DNA of 64,000 nucleotides from JBEIHX01 sp040381075 (GTDB taxonomy: Bacteria > Pseudomonadota > Alphaproteobacteria > Caulobacterales > Aquidulcibacteraceae): NCBI GenBank assembly GCA_040381075.1, contig JBEIHX010000001.1, positions 186,001 through 250,000 of the forward strand. Direction: 5' to 3'. The position numbers were made by a program, and so were the translations under genes. Shown one piece after another: positions 9,056 through 17,335 of this stretch. Position 1 is the stretch's first letter; each line of letters starts with the position of its first letter. The notes beneath the pieces were generated by a model that was given only the letters and a program-made list of their open reading frames with translations, ran no database searches and was not told the DNA's origin.

Positions 9056-10440
9056 CCTGCGACATCCTGATTGTCGACGACGAGGCAGACATCCGCGACC
9101 TGATAGCGGGCATTCTGGAGGATGAGGGCTACCATGTGCGCGACGCCGCCGATGGAGACGCGGCGATTGAAGCGCTGCGCCAGCGTCGGCCGTCACTCGT
9201 CGTTCTCGACATCTGGCTGCATGGCAGCCGGATCGACGGACTTGAGGTTCTGTCGATCATCAAGCAAATCGATGAAGATCTTCCCGTCGTGGTGATATCC
9301 GGCCACGGAACGATTGAGACGGCCGTGACCGCGATCCGCAAGGGGGCGTACGATTTTCTTGAGAAGCCCTTCAAGGCAGACCGTCTTCTTCTGGTCATTG
9401 CGCGCGCCCTTGAGACGGCGCGGCTGCGTCGCGAGAACGACGCCCTGCGGGCTCAATCGGCGCGCATTTCCTCCGAGTTTGTCGGCTCCTCCCAGGCCAT
9501 CGCCCAGTTACGTACGGCGATTGATCGCACCGCACCGACCAACAGCCGTGTGTTGATCTCCGGTCCGCCGGGCTCTGGAAAGGAGCTGATCGCGCGGCTG
9601 CTGCACGAGCGTTCGCCCCGCCGCGACGGGCCGTTTGTGGTGGTGTCGGCCGCGAGCCTTGATCCCGAACGCTTCGAGCGGGAACTGTTCGGAGAGGAAG
9701 GGCCTGAGGGCCGTCCGACCAAGATCGGCCTGTTGGAGCACGCCCACAGCGGCACCCTGTTCATCGACGAGGTCGCCGACATGCCGCGCGCCTCGCAGAA
9801 CAAGATCCTGCGCGTGCTGGTCGACCAGCGGTTCCGCCGGCTCGGCGGCGTGGCGGATGTCGAAGTCAACGTGCGGATGCTCTCCTCGACCTCACGCGAC
9901 CTGCGTGAGGAGATCGGGCAGGGGCGTTTTCGCGAGGATCTGTTCCATCGCCTCAACGTGGTGCCGCTGCGCGCGCCGGCTCTTGCCGAGCGGCGCGAGG
10001 ACATTCCCGAGCTTGTCGGCTATTTCGTACGCCGCATCTCGGAGGGGTCCGGACTTCCGGCGCGCAGTTTTGGCCCGGACGCCATCGCCGCGCTGCAGGT
10101 CGCCGAATGGCCCGGCAATGTCCGCCAGCTGCGCAACGTCGTGGAGCGTATTCTCATCCTTGCTGGCGGCGACGCGGCCCATCCGATCAGTGTGGAGCAG
10201 ATGCCCTCCGACATTGCCGGCGTGGGCAACATCCCGGCGCAGGGTGGTCTGCAGCAGATCATCGGTCTGTCCCTGCGCGATGCGCGTGAACAGTTTGAGC
10301 GGGAGTATCTGGCGGTCCAGATCACCCGCTTTGGAGGAAACATCTCCCGCACGGCAGCTTTCATCGGCATGGAGCGTTCGGCGCTGCATCGCAAGCTGAA
10401 ATCGCTTGGCGTGGAGACCAATGGCCGGGACGAAAACTAG
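9052..10440 (+). CDS. ntrX: Response regulator NtrX
   Basis: This 462-residue partner of NtrY has a receiver domain (D53 in VVLDIWLHG, K105 in LEKPFK), an AAA+ domain (Walker A GPPGSGKE at 171-178, Walker B SGTLFIDEVAD) and a C-terminal Fis-type helix-turn-helix (SRTAAFIGMERSALHRKLKSL). Between ELFG and SGTLFIDE the GAFTGA loop is absent and replaced by EEGPEGRPTKIGLLEHAH. That is usual for alphaproteobacterial NtrX, which is not thought to activate sigma54 promoters. The start overlaps the ntrY stop. The TAG stop leads directly into a strong hairpin. Confidence 0.94.
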   Translation: MTCDILIVDDEADIRDLIAGILEDEGYHVRDAADGDAAIEALRQRRPSLVVLDIWLHGSRIDGLEVLSIIKQIDEDLPVVVISGHGTIETAVTAIRKGAYDFLEKPFKADRLLLVIARALETARLRRENDALRAQSARISSEFVGSSQAIAQLRTAIDRTAPTNSRVLISGPPGSGKELIARLLHERSPRRDGPFVVVSAASLDPERFERELFGEEGPEGRPTKIGLLEHAHSGTLFIDEVADMPRASQNKILRVLVDQRFRRLGGVADVEVNVRMLSSTSRDLREEIGQGRFREDLFHRLNVVPLRAPALAERREDIPELVGYFVRRISEGSGLPARSFGPDAIAALQVAEWPGNVRQLRNVVERILILAGGDAAHPISVEQMPSDIAGVGNIPAQGGLQQIIGLSLRDAREQFEREYLAVQITRFGGNISRTAAFIGMERSALHRKLKSLGVETNGRDEN

Positions 10441-10487
10441 CGCCTGCGCCCCCGGTCTGGGTGCAGGCGCACCGGCTTCGGTGCGCC
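10440..10487 (+). terminator. Two overlapping hairpins after ntrX
   Basis: Hairpin 1 pairs 10440-10451 with 10459-10470 (12 pairs including one G-U, 7-base loop). Hairpin 2 pairs 10466-10474 with 10479-10487 (9 pairs, loop GCTT). The 3' arm of the first and the 5' arm of the second share 10466-10470, so both cannot form fully at once. No T-run follows, so this is either a GC-only terminator or processing site, or an alternating structure controlling read-through into the aminotransferase gene at 10537. Confidence 0.5.
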
Positions 10488-10536
10488 AATGGGCGCCAGG
10501 GCGCTCGAGCCTTGCTATCAGGGACGGACGAAGGGC

Positions 10537-11388
10537 ATGTCTCGACTGGCCTATGTGAATGGTGTTTTCCGCCCGCAGCGCGGTCCTTCCATCGATGTGG
10601 AGGATCGTGGCTTCCAGTTCGCCGACGGCGTCTATGAGGTCTGGGCGGTGCACGAGGCGCGCCTTCTCGACGAGCTGGGCCATTATGAGCGTCTGGAGCG
10701 GTCCCTGCGCGAACTGCGCATCGCCATGCCGCTGTCGCGGGCTGCGCTCCGCGTTGCTCTGCGCGAGACGCTGCGGCGCAATCGGGTGCGCACCGGCATC
10801 GTCTATCTGCAGGTCACCCGCGGTGTTGCGCGACGCGATCACGCGTTCCCCCAACAGCCGGTTCCCGCGACGGTGGTGATTATGGCGCGCGCGCTTGACT
10901 GGAAGGCGATCGAGGCGACGGCCGCAACCGGCATCTCGGTGGTGAGCACGCCAGAGAACCGCTGGGCGCGCTGCGACATCAAGAGCACCGCGCTGCTCGC
11001 CAATGTGCTCGCCAAGCAGTTCGCCCGCGCCAATGGCGCCCGTGAGGCCTGGTTTGTCGACCAAGACGGATTCGTGACGGAGGGCGCCTCGTCCAATGCC
11101 TGGATCGTGGATGCGGCGGGCGTTGTGCGTACACGAAGCCTGACGGCCAATATCCTGGGCGGAATTACACGCAGCGGCGTTATGGCGAGCGTCGAGCGGC
11201 TTGGCCTTCCGGTCTCGCAGGCGCCCTTCACCCTGGCGGAGGCCTACGCGGCGCGCGAGGCCTTCAACACCGCCGCATCGGCATTCGTCCAGCCTGTCGT
11301 CGCCATCGATGGGCGCGTGATCGGATCTGGGGCTCCAGGGCCGGTCGCGCAGGCCCTGCGGGAGGGATATCTGGCGAGCCAGGCCTGA
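10537..11388 (+). CDS. D-amino-acid aminotransferase-like PLP enzyme (fold type IV)
   Basis: This 283-residue protein belongs to the fold-type IV aminotransferases (D-alanine transaminase, branched-chain aminotransferase, aminodeoxychorismate lyase). Family marks are YVNGVFRP at the start, DRGFQFADGVYEV, the PLP lysine K149 in RCDIKSTALL, EGASSNAWIV and the phosphate-binding LTANILGGITR. D-amino-acid aminotransferase is the best match by pattern, but substrate cannot be fixed from sequence. ATG 10537 follows GAAGGGC and matches the family N terminus. A homologue between ntrX and hfq is a recurrent alphaproteobacterial arrangement. Confidence 0.85.
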   Translation: MSRLAYVNGVFRPQRGPSIDVEDRGFQFADGVYEVWAVHEARLLDELGHYERLERSLRELRIAMPLSRAALRVALRETLRRNRVRTGIVYLQVTRGVARRDHAFPQQPVPATVVIMARALDWKAIEATAATGISVVSTPENRWARCDIKSTALLANVLAKQFARANGAREAWFVDQDGFVTEGASSNAWIVDAAGVVRTRSLTANILGGITRSGVMASVERLGLPVSQAPFTLAEAYAAREAFNTAASAFVQPVVAIDGRVIGSGAPGPVAQALREGYLASQA

Positions 11389-11504
11389 GGCGGAGTGCGC
11401 GCCTGGGTCGCGCCGGGTGACGGGTTGATCCGCTCCGGCGCCGGCGGTAGACAACACCCCTGATCCGCGGTCGTGTGTGTGACGCGGCATAGAAGGTGGC
11501 GACC

Positions 11505-11762
11505 ATGTCGAGCGACAAGACCGAAAAGAAACAGAACCTGCAGGACACTTTCCTGAACGCGGTGCGCAAACAGCGCGCGCCCTTGACCATCTTCCTCGTC
11601 AACGGAGTGAAGCTGCAGGGCGTTGTCACCTGGTTCGATAACTTCTGCCTCCTGCTGCGGCGGGACGGTCAAAGCCAGCTGGTCTACAAGCACGCCATCT
11701 CGACCATCATGCCTGGCGGCCCGGTTACCCTGTTTGAGCCGTCAGAGGAGCAGGACAGCTGA
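11505..11762 (+). CDS. hfq: RNA chaperone Hfq
   Basis: This 85-residue Sm-like protein forms a hexameric ring that pairs small RNAs with mRNAs. The Sm1 motif (LQDTFLNAVRKQRAPLTIFL, then VNGVKLQGVVTWFDNFCLLL) and the Sm2 motif YKHAISTI are intact, and the C-terminal tail is short and acidic. ATG 11505 has AGAAGG eight bases upstream, and this decides the start over the in-frame GTG at 11496. The gene lies 116 bases after the aminotransferase, so it may have its own promoter. hflX follows immediately, as in many bacteria. Confidence 0.97.
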   Translation: MSSDKTEKKQNLQDTFLNAVRKQRAPLTIFLVNGVKLQGVVTWFDNFCLLLRRDGQSQLVYKHAISTIMPGGPVTLFEPSEEQDS

Positions 11763-11803
11763 CAGAACCGTTTGAAACGGCTGTCCCGCGCCAGCGGACG
11801 CTG

Positions 11804-13108
11804 GTGCTGCATCCCCTTGTGGCGCGGGGGCCCGGCGAAGAGGCGTCGCGCGACCGCAGCCTGCGGCTGAGTGAGGCGTCGGGTCTTGCAGAGGCGTTGG
11901 ACCTCCTGGTGGTGGAAGCGCGGGTGGAGCCGCTGCGCGAGCGCAAGCCGGGGCTTTATTTCGGCGAAGGCAAGGCCAACGAGATCGGCGCACGGATTAA
12001 AACGGATGCGATCGACGTGGTGTTCATTGATGCGCCGCTCACCCCGGTGCAGCAGCGCAATCTTGAACGTCTCTGGCAGGTCAAGGTGGTTGACCGCACC
12101 GGCGTGATCCTTGAGATCTTTGCCCGGCGCGCCCGCACGCGGGAGGGACGCCTTCAGGTCGAGGCGGCGCGGCTGTCCTATGAACGCTCGCGCCTGGTGC
12201 GCACCTGGACCCACCTTGAGCGCCAGCGCGGTGGCCTTGGCAAGACCGGCGGGCCTGGGGAAACGCAGATCGAGCTTGATCGCCGGCTGATCGCGGAGCG
12301 CATTACCCGGATCCGTACCGAGTTGGAGGAGGTGCGCCGCACGCGCAGCCTGCACCGTCAGGCGCGCCAGCGCGCGCCCTATCCGGTGATTGCGCTGGTC
12401 GGCTACACCAATGCGGGAAAGTCGAGCCTGTTCAATCGTCTGTCGCGCGCCCAGGTTCTCGCCAAAGACATGCCCTTCGCCACGCTCGATCCGACCATGC
12501 GCGCAGTGCGTCTGCCGTCTGGCGCTCATGTCATTCTGTCCGACACGGTCGGCTTCATCACGGACCTGCCAACGGAGTTGATCGCGGCGTTTCGCGCAAC
12601 GCTGGAAGAGGTGGCGCAGGCGGATATCCTGGTGCATGTGCGCGACATCGCCCACGCCGAAAGTGAGGCTCAGCGGGCTGAGGTTCTGACGGTGCTGGAC
12701 GCCCTGATCCCGGAGGATCGCAAAGGCGCGGCTGTCCTTATCGAGGCCTGGAACAAGATAGACCAGCTGTCGCCGGACGAGCGTCGCCATGCGGGCCTGC
12801 GCGCCGCCGCCGCCGCCCGCGATCCACAGGGGCCGCAGGCGGCGCTGCTCTCGGCGCTGACCGGGGAGGGCATGGACGAACTTCTCGGGCTGATCGACGC
12901 CGCGCTGGCGCGCGGCCTTGATGTCGTCGCCATCACGGCGCCGGCGGCGGCGGGGGCGGCGCGCGCCTGGCTGTATGCTCATGGTCATGTGCTGTCACGC
13001 GAACCGGCGGACGATGCGGGTGCGGAGCGCTTCACCGTGCGCATGAGCCCTGCCGCGCTCGGCAAGTTTGCAGCGCTTTACCCAGAGGCCCCGACAGAGC
13101 GCGCGTGA
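11804..13108 (+). CDS. hflX: Ribosome-associated GTPase HflX
   Basis: HflX splits or rescues stalled ribosomes. The N-terminal HflX domain contains GLYFGEGKANEIG, then a coiled linker with GKTGGPGETQIELDRR, then the G domain with G1 GYTNAGKSSLFN, G3 DTVGF and G4 NKID. The safe start is GTG 11804 (434 residues), but the conserved lead-in R-T-L-V-L-H-P begins upstream of it. The frame is open back to 11738 with no ATG, GTG or TTG. A CTG at 11759 overlaps the hfq stop and is preceded by AGAGGAG with an 8-base spacer, so the real protein may be 449 residues. Confidence 0.95.
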   Translation: MLHPLVARGPGEEASRDRSLRLSEASGLAEALDLLVVEARVEPLRERKPGLYFGEGKANEIGARIKTDAIDVVFIDAPLTPVQQRNLERLWQVKVVDRTGVILEIFARRARTREGRLQVEAARLSYERSRLVRTWTHLERQRGGLGKTGGPGETQIELDRRLIAERITRIRTELEEVRRTRSLHRQARQRAPYPVIALVGYTNAGKSSLFNRLSRAQVLAKDMPFATLDPTMRAVRLPSGAHVILSDTVGFITDLPTELIAAFRATLEEVAQADILVHVRDIAHAESEAQRAEVLTVLDALIPEDRKGAAVLIEAWNKIDQLSPDERRHAGLRAAAAARDPQGPQAALLSALTGEGMDELLGLIDAALARGLDVVAITAPAAAGAARAWLYAHGHVLSREPADDAGAERFTVRMSPAALGKFAALYPEAPTERA

Positions 13109-13202
13109 TGCGCCAGGGCTGGCGGTGCGCCCGGTGACATCCGCCGCCGGTGACATCTGCCTGGGGCTGGGGCGTTCCCGGGACGGTCGCATGTCCGGGC
13201 GC

Positions 13203-14021
13203 TCAGTCGGGCGGGCGTTTCTCGAGCGCCTTGGCTTCATCCCAGTATGCATCCAGCGTGGCGAGCGGCAGGGGCGCCGGCGTTTCGGCTGCACGCGTTT
13301 CAACATGCCGGAAGCGACGTTCGAATTTGGCGTTGGCCGCGCGCAGGCACTCTTCGGGATCAACTCCAAGCTTGCGTGCCAGGTTGGCGAGCACGAACAG
13401 GACGTCGCCGATCTCTTCTGCAACATTGTCGTGATCGCCGGCGGCGATCGCCTGCTCCAGTTCGCTGCGCTCCTCGTCCAGCTTTGCAAATACGCTGGCC
13501 GCGTCGGGCCAGTCAAAACCGATCCGTGCAGCGCGTTTGGTGAGCTTGGCGGCGCGCATCAGCGCAGGCGCTGCACGCGGAACGCCGTCAAGCACGCTGT
13601 CGGACGGTGTTCGCGCATGCTCTTGGGCCTTGATCGCTTCCCACGCCTTGGTCTGCTGTTCGGCGGTGCGCGCCTCGGCCCGGTCGCCGAACACGTGCGG
13701 ATGCCGCCGGAGCATCTTGGCGGTGACGGCGCGCGCGACGCAGGCGAAGTCGAATGCGCCGGCTTCCTCTGCCATGCGGGCGTGGAAAACAACCTGGAAG
13801 AGCAGGTCGCCGAGTTCGTCCTCAAGAGAGGGGAGATCCTCCCGGTCGATGGCGTCGGCGACTTCATAGGCTTCTTCGATCGTGTAGGGTGCGATGGTCC
13901 TGAACGTCTGCTCGAGGTCCCACGGGCAGCCGGTGAGGGGCGTGCGCAGCCGCGCCATGATCTCGAGCAGGTCGGCGATCGCGCCGGCGGCGTCGCTATA
14001 GGTCATGCGTGTCTGGTCCAT
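13203..14021 (-). CDS. mazG: Nucleoside triphosphate pyrophosphohydrolase MazG
   Basis: This 272-residue enzyme hydrolyses NTPs to NMP plus pyrophosphate. Two MazG domains are visible. The first has GCPWDLEQTF, the metal-binding EEAYEV and DELGDLLFQ. The second has EEIGDVLFVLANLA followed by RAANAKFERRF. ATG 14021 (MDQTRMTYSD) is preferred; a second ATG lies at 14006. The gene is convergent with hflX, and the 94-base gap between their stops holds an 11-base direct repeat (CCGGTGACATC at 13131 and 13147). It is separated by 604 bases from the preceding gene on its strand. Confidence 0.93.
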   Translation of the reverse strand: MDQTRMTYSDAAGAIADLLEIMARLRTPLTGCPWDLEQTFRTIAPYTIEEAYEVADAIDREDLPSLEDELGDLLFQVVFHARMAEEAGAFDFACVARAVTAKMLRRHPHVFGDRAEARTAEQQTKAWEAIKAQEHARTPSDSVLDGVPRAAPALMRAAKLTKRAARIGFDWPDAASVFAKLDEERSELEQAIAAGDHDNVAEEIGDVLFVLANLARKLGVDPEECLRAANAKFERRFRHVETRAAETPAPLPLATLDAYWDEAKALEKRPPD

Positions 14022-14158
14022 GCGCGATTCCCCGCTGTTGCACGCCTGCCTTACCACAGCTGACCTGGGCGGGCTTCGCATGCATGTTCCGGGGCGGCGT
14101 CATGCGTGGGGCGGTCTGGGCGACGGCGCGAACGTGGGAGCTGATGCGCGCCAGGAGT

Positions 14159-14231
14159 CTGCCGGACTGGCTGCCGGACTGGCTGCCGGAGTGGCTGCCG
14201 GAGTGGCTGCCGGAGTGGCTGCCGGGACTGG
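14159..14231. repeat. 12-bp tandem repeat, about six copies
   Basis: The unit CTGCCGGACTGG or CTGCCGGAGTGG repeats at 14159, 14171, 14183, 14195 and 14207. A 13-base variant CTGCCGGGACTGG sits at 14219-14231. The first two copies carry A-C-T, the next three A-G-T. It is non-coding and the kind of repeat that varies in copy number between strains. Confidence 0.9.
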
Positions 14232-14354
14232 CCCGCTGGCGAGGCTGCATTGGGCCGCTCAACGCTTGGGATGCTCCGTGATGCGGCCCGCCCGGAGCTC
14301 GGCGGGGGATTCGTGTGAGGCGACTGGAGGCAGCTGGTCGCCCGCCATTGTGCG

Positions 14355-14370
14355 CATAATATGTATTATG
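14355..14370. promoter_or_regulatory. AT-rich perfect palindrome CATAATATGTATTATG
   Basis: Two 7-base arms flank a TG centre. The site sits about 335 bases upstream of the mazG start on the minus strand, inside the only AT-rich stretch of the gap. It could be an operator for a dimeric regulator overlapping a promoter. Function is inferred from symmetry and base composition only. Confidence 0.45.
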
Positions 14371-14625
14371 GGAAATAAATTCAGGGATGCGGGGGCGGGG
14401 GCTGAACCAGGCCTGCGGCTGCATGTGCGCCGGCCACGGGGCGCGAGACTGGGCCGTGCGCCAGGCATCCGTGCGAGGACGCCGGCGCACCAGGCGCATG
14501 TGGTCGTTCTTGGGCGTCGTTCATGGCGTTTGCCATCTCAGCCTGCTGGTGCGCTGCCTCTGTGATCGGCGCCTGGGCGTTCGCCCGTTCTGCGGCCGGA
14601 ATTGTGACCAGGCGCTCCACCCTGG

Positions 14626-15471
14626 TCAGACTGCGGCGGGCGGCCCTGCAGCGACAAAGTCCTCGGTGATGGAGGTTTCCCACGACCAGCCGTCAAACGC
14701 CGGCTCGACATGGGCAGGCGTCTCTGCAGCCAGACGATTGTAATCAAGATCAATGTGGAGATTGGTCAGCACCGCGCGTTCCGGGGCCAGGCGCGCAATC
14801 CATCCAAGGCTCTTTTCCACATGCGCGTGGGTCGGATGCGGGGTGTAACGCAGCGCATCAACGATCCACAGCTTCAGCCCGCCAAGCAGCGCAAAGCTCG
14901 CCTCCGGCAGATCCACGACATCGTTGTTGTAGGCAGCCGGTCCGAACCGGAACCCCAGGGATGGACCAACCCCATGGTCCTGGGTCAGTGGGATCGCTGC
15001 GATGGGGCCGCCGGGCCCCTCCACTGTCAAAGCGCGGCCTGGCGGCGGCATGGGGCGTGCTTGGAGGATCCCCGGGTAGCCGTCCGCGCCATGAAAACAA
15101 TATGCGAACCGCACCATCAAGGTGCTGGCGGTCGCCTCGTCCAGCCATGTCGGAATGCGCTGGCGCATGGCGTAGGCGATCGTGCGCAGATCGTCGATGC
15201 CATGAGTCTGGTCGGCATGGTCATGGCTGAACAAGACGCCATCGATGCGGTCGACCCCGGCGGCGAGGAGTTGGAAGCGCATATCCGGCGCCGTATCGAC
15301 AATCAGCCGGGTGGGACGGCGCGCCCCCTGACGGAAGCGCTCCACCAGGAGCGAGCAGCGCGTACGCCGGTTCTTTGGCTCGTCGGGATCGCATGCGCCC
15401 CACCCGTCGCCGACCCGTGGCACGCCGCCTGAAGAGCCGCAGCCCAGTATCGTCAGCCGCAGTCGGTCCAT
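14626..15471 (-). CDS. PhnP/RNase Z-like metallo-beta-lactamase-fold hydrolase
   Basis: This 281-residue protein has the metallo-beta-lactamase fold of the PhnP (cyclic phosphodiesterase) group. It starts with a strand and glycine loop (ILGCGSSGGVPR). The metal-binding motif is FSHDHADQTHGIDDLR, with a further ligand in LTQDHGV and a late histidine in TNLHIDLDY. It often sits beside tatD and is annotated only as an MBL-fold hydrolase. The ATG at 15471 overlaps the TatD stop by one base, so it is the last gene of the tmk-holB-tatD operon. A TTG at 15474 is a weaker alternative. Confidence 0.88.
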   Translation of the reverse strand: MDRLRLTILGCGSSGGVPRVGDGWGACDPDEPKNRRTRCSLLVERFRQGARRPTRLIVDTAPDMRFQLLAAGVDRIDGVLFSHDHADQTHGIDDLRTIAYAMRQRIPTWLDEATASTLMVRFAYCFHGADGYPGILQARPMPPPGRALTVEGPGGPIAAIPLTQDHGVGPSLGFRFGPAAYNNDVVDLPEASFALLGGLKLWIVDALRYTPHPTHAHVEKSLGWIARLAPERAVLTNLHIDLDYNRLAAETPAHVEPAFDGWSWETSITEDFVAAGPPAAV

Positions 15472-16262
15472 CAATGCAGCCCCGCAGGCGCAGAAGCGCG
15501 CGTGAAGAGACGAAAGAAGGCTTCGGTCGTGCGTTTCGCGGCGGTCGCCCGGTCTATGCCGCTCAACGCCGCGAAGGCGTCAAGCACATGGACGACGAAG
15601 GCTGGTTCATTGCGCCGGCCGCGATGGGGAACCGGCGCAAGATAGGGACAATCCGTCTCGACAATAACGCGCTCCGGCGGCATCTCGCGCGCCACAGCGC
15701 GCACATCCTGCGCGGCTTTGAAGGTCAGTATCCCGGACACGGAAAAATAGGCCCCCAGGGCGGCGGCGCGCCGGGCGAGAGCGGCGCCGCCGGTGTAGCA
15801 GTGCAGGAGCATTGAGAAGGCGCCGCGGCTGTGCTCCTCCTCCAGAATGTCGCCCGTCAGGTCGTCGGCGCCGCGCGTGTGAATGATGATTGGCAGGCCA
15901 GTGGCGCGCGCTGCAGCGATATGGGCCCGAAACACGGCGATCTGGCTTTCGAGGTCGGAGTATCCATAGTGCTGGTCAAGCCCGGTTTCGCCAATGCCGA
16001 TCACCTTTGGATCCGCAGCGAGATCAATCAGTGTCTGGGCCGCCAGGTCAGCATAATCCTTCGCGTGATGCGGATGCACTCCGACGCTCGCCCAGATCGA
16101 TGCCTGGCGCGCAGCGATGGCGCGCACGGCTTCAAAATGGTCGAGCCGGTCACAGATGGCAAGCAGGCCTGTGACGCCAGCGGCCTCGGCGCGTGCGAGA
16201 ACGGCGTCGAGATCATCCTGAAACTGAGGACCATGCAGATTGACGTGACTGTCAATGATCAT
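15471..16262 (-). CDS. TatD-family metal-dependent hydrolase/deoxyribonuclease
   Basis: This 263-residue TIM-barrel protein of the TatD/YcfH group is a metal-dependent DNase or exonuclease. Visible features are the N-terminal DSHVNLH, where classical TatD has HxH; VGVHPHHAKD; the glutamate in IGIGETGLDQHY; IHTRGAD; LHCYTGG; and the late aspartate in IVETDCPYLAP. The HxN form of the first motif recurs in alphaproteobacterial members as far as I recall, so it is probably not a loss of function. The start overlaps the holB stop by ATGA. No metG gene lies between holB and tatD, although metG is there in many Rhizobiales. Confidence 0.92.
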   Translation of the reverse strand: MIIDSHVNLHGPQFQDDLDAVLARAEAAGVTGLLAICDRLDHFEAVRAIAARQASIWASVGVHPHHAKDYADLAAQTLIDLAADPKVIGIGETGLDQHYGYSDLESQIAVFRAHIAAARATGLPIIIHTRGADDLTGDILEEEHSRGAFSMLLHCYTGGAALARRAAALGAYFSVSGILTFKAAQDVRAVAREMPPERVIVETDCPYLAPVPHRGRRNEPAFVVHVLDAFAALSGIDRATAAKRTTEAFFRLFTRASAPAGLH

Positions 16263-17335
16263 GGGCGTGCGCTCCGGTTCGCCCGGCCGATCGCCTCAAA
16301 CGCGGCGTAGACGGCTGCGGTGCGATCCATGGTGAGCACATCCGTTTCCCGCTCGATTGCTGAGACTTCGTCGAAGGCCTGCGCCCACGCCTTTGGCGCG
16401 GCCGCAGCCGCCCTGGCGAGCCCTTTGGCTTCCTCCTCCACCCTGGGCGTGAGATCAAGTCCGGCGGAGGCCTTCATTGCGCGCGCGAGCCAATCCCGCA
16501 GGAAATGGAAGGTAAGGTCAAAGCGGGTCTCCTCCCCTCGCTTGCCGGCCTCCGATGCGATCCGCCGCACCGTTGGCAGGCCCGGCCTGTCGACGGCGAG
16601 GCTTGAGACAAGCTCACGGTAGAGCCCGGCGCCGCCGCAGGCCGCGAGCGACAGGGCCTGCCCGATGGCGCCGGCGGACAGGTCGGCCAGCAGACGGGCG
16701 TCGGCTGCGTCAAGACCCGTGCGGGCGCGGATCGCCTGGACGGCGGCGTCGGGCTCGAGGGGGGTCAGCCGCAGCATGCTGCAGCGCGATCGAATGGTGG
16801 GCAGGAGAGCGCCTGGCGCATGCGCGAGCAGGATCATGACCGCGCGCGGCGGCGGCTCTTCCAGGGTCTTCAGGAGCGCATTGGCTGCGTTTCGGTTGAG
16901 ATCGTCGCTGGTGTCCACGATCGCCACCCGCGCGCCCCCTTCCCCGGCCGTGAGGGCGAAGAACTCCCCCAGGCGGCGGGCTTCGTCGACCGGAATATCG
17001 GCCTTGGCCTTGCCCGTCCGGTCATCCCAGGGCCGGCGCAGTATCCGCAGATCCGCATGACCCAGCGCGGCGATGCGCCGTGCGACGGGATCGTCCGGCG
17101 GGACGGCAAGGGAGTGCGGGGACAGCCGTTGCCCGCCCAGAAGCACGCGCGCCATGCGATAGGCGAAGGTGGCTTTGCCGACGCCCTTGGGGCCGGTGAT
17201 CAGCCAGGCATGGTGCAGACGTCCCTGCGCCATTGCGGAGACGACGGCGCGTTCCGCCGATTCATGGCCGATCAGCTCGTAGGTTTCGCGCGGATGGGCG
17301 CCGCCAGGCGCCCGGTCTGTTTCGTGCTCGCTCAT
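16259..17335 (-). CDS. holB: DNA polymerase III delta' subunit
   Basis: This 358-residue clamp-loader subunit works with gamma/tau and delta to load the beta clamp. The AAA+ start is seen as LIGHESAERAV, Walker A is GPKGVGKA (48-55), and the sensor segment EEPPPRAVMILLAH is followed by LLPTIRSRCSMLRL. The C-terminal part is helical. It overlaps tmk upstream (ATGA at 17332-17335) and tatD downstream (ATGA at 16259-16262), so expression is coupled. The tmk-holB pairing is conserved across alphaproteobacteria. Confidence 0.94.
   Translation of the reverse strand: MSEHETDRAPGGAHPRETYELIGHESAERAVVSAMAQGRLHHAWLITGPKGVGKATFAYRMARVLLGGQRLSPHSLAVPPDDPVARRIAALGHADLRILRRPWDDRTGKAKADIPVDEARRLGEFFALTAGEGGARVAIVDTSDDLNRNAANALLKTLEEPPPRAVMILLAHAPGALLPTIRSRCSMLRLTPLEPDAAVQAIRARTGLDAADARLLADLSAGAIGQALSLAACGGAGLYRELVSSLAVDRPGLPTVRRIASEAGKRGEETRFDLTFHFLRDWLARAMKASAGLDLTPRVEEEAKGLARAAAAAPKAWAQAFDEVSAIERETDVLTMDRTAAVYAAFEAIGRANRSARP

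Larger units (their letters stand above)
14022..14625. other. 604-bp non-coding gap with minisatellite and AT-rich palindrome
   Basis: No convincing gene lies between the PhnP-like hydrolase stop and the mazG start. Open frames here are low-complexity, such as runs of L-P-D/E-W or A-A-G, and come from the tandem repeat at 14159-14231. The AT-rich patch at 14351-14385 is unusual in this GC-rich window and is the likeliest place for the mazG promoter. Confidence 0.6.

Noticed and set aside
14005..14565. A 186-codon plus-strand frame across the mazG upstream gap.
   Set aside because: It overlaps the mazG start and its centre is the 12-bp tandem repeat read as A-G-L/V-A; no family resemblance.
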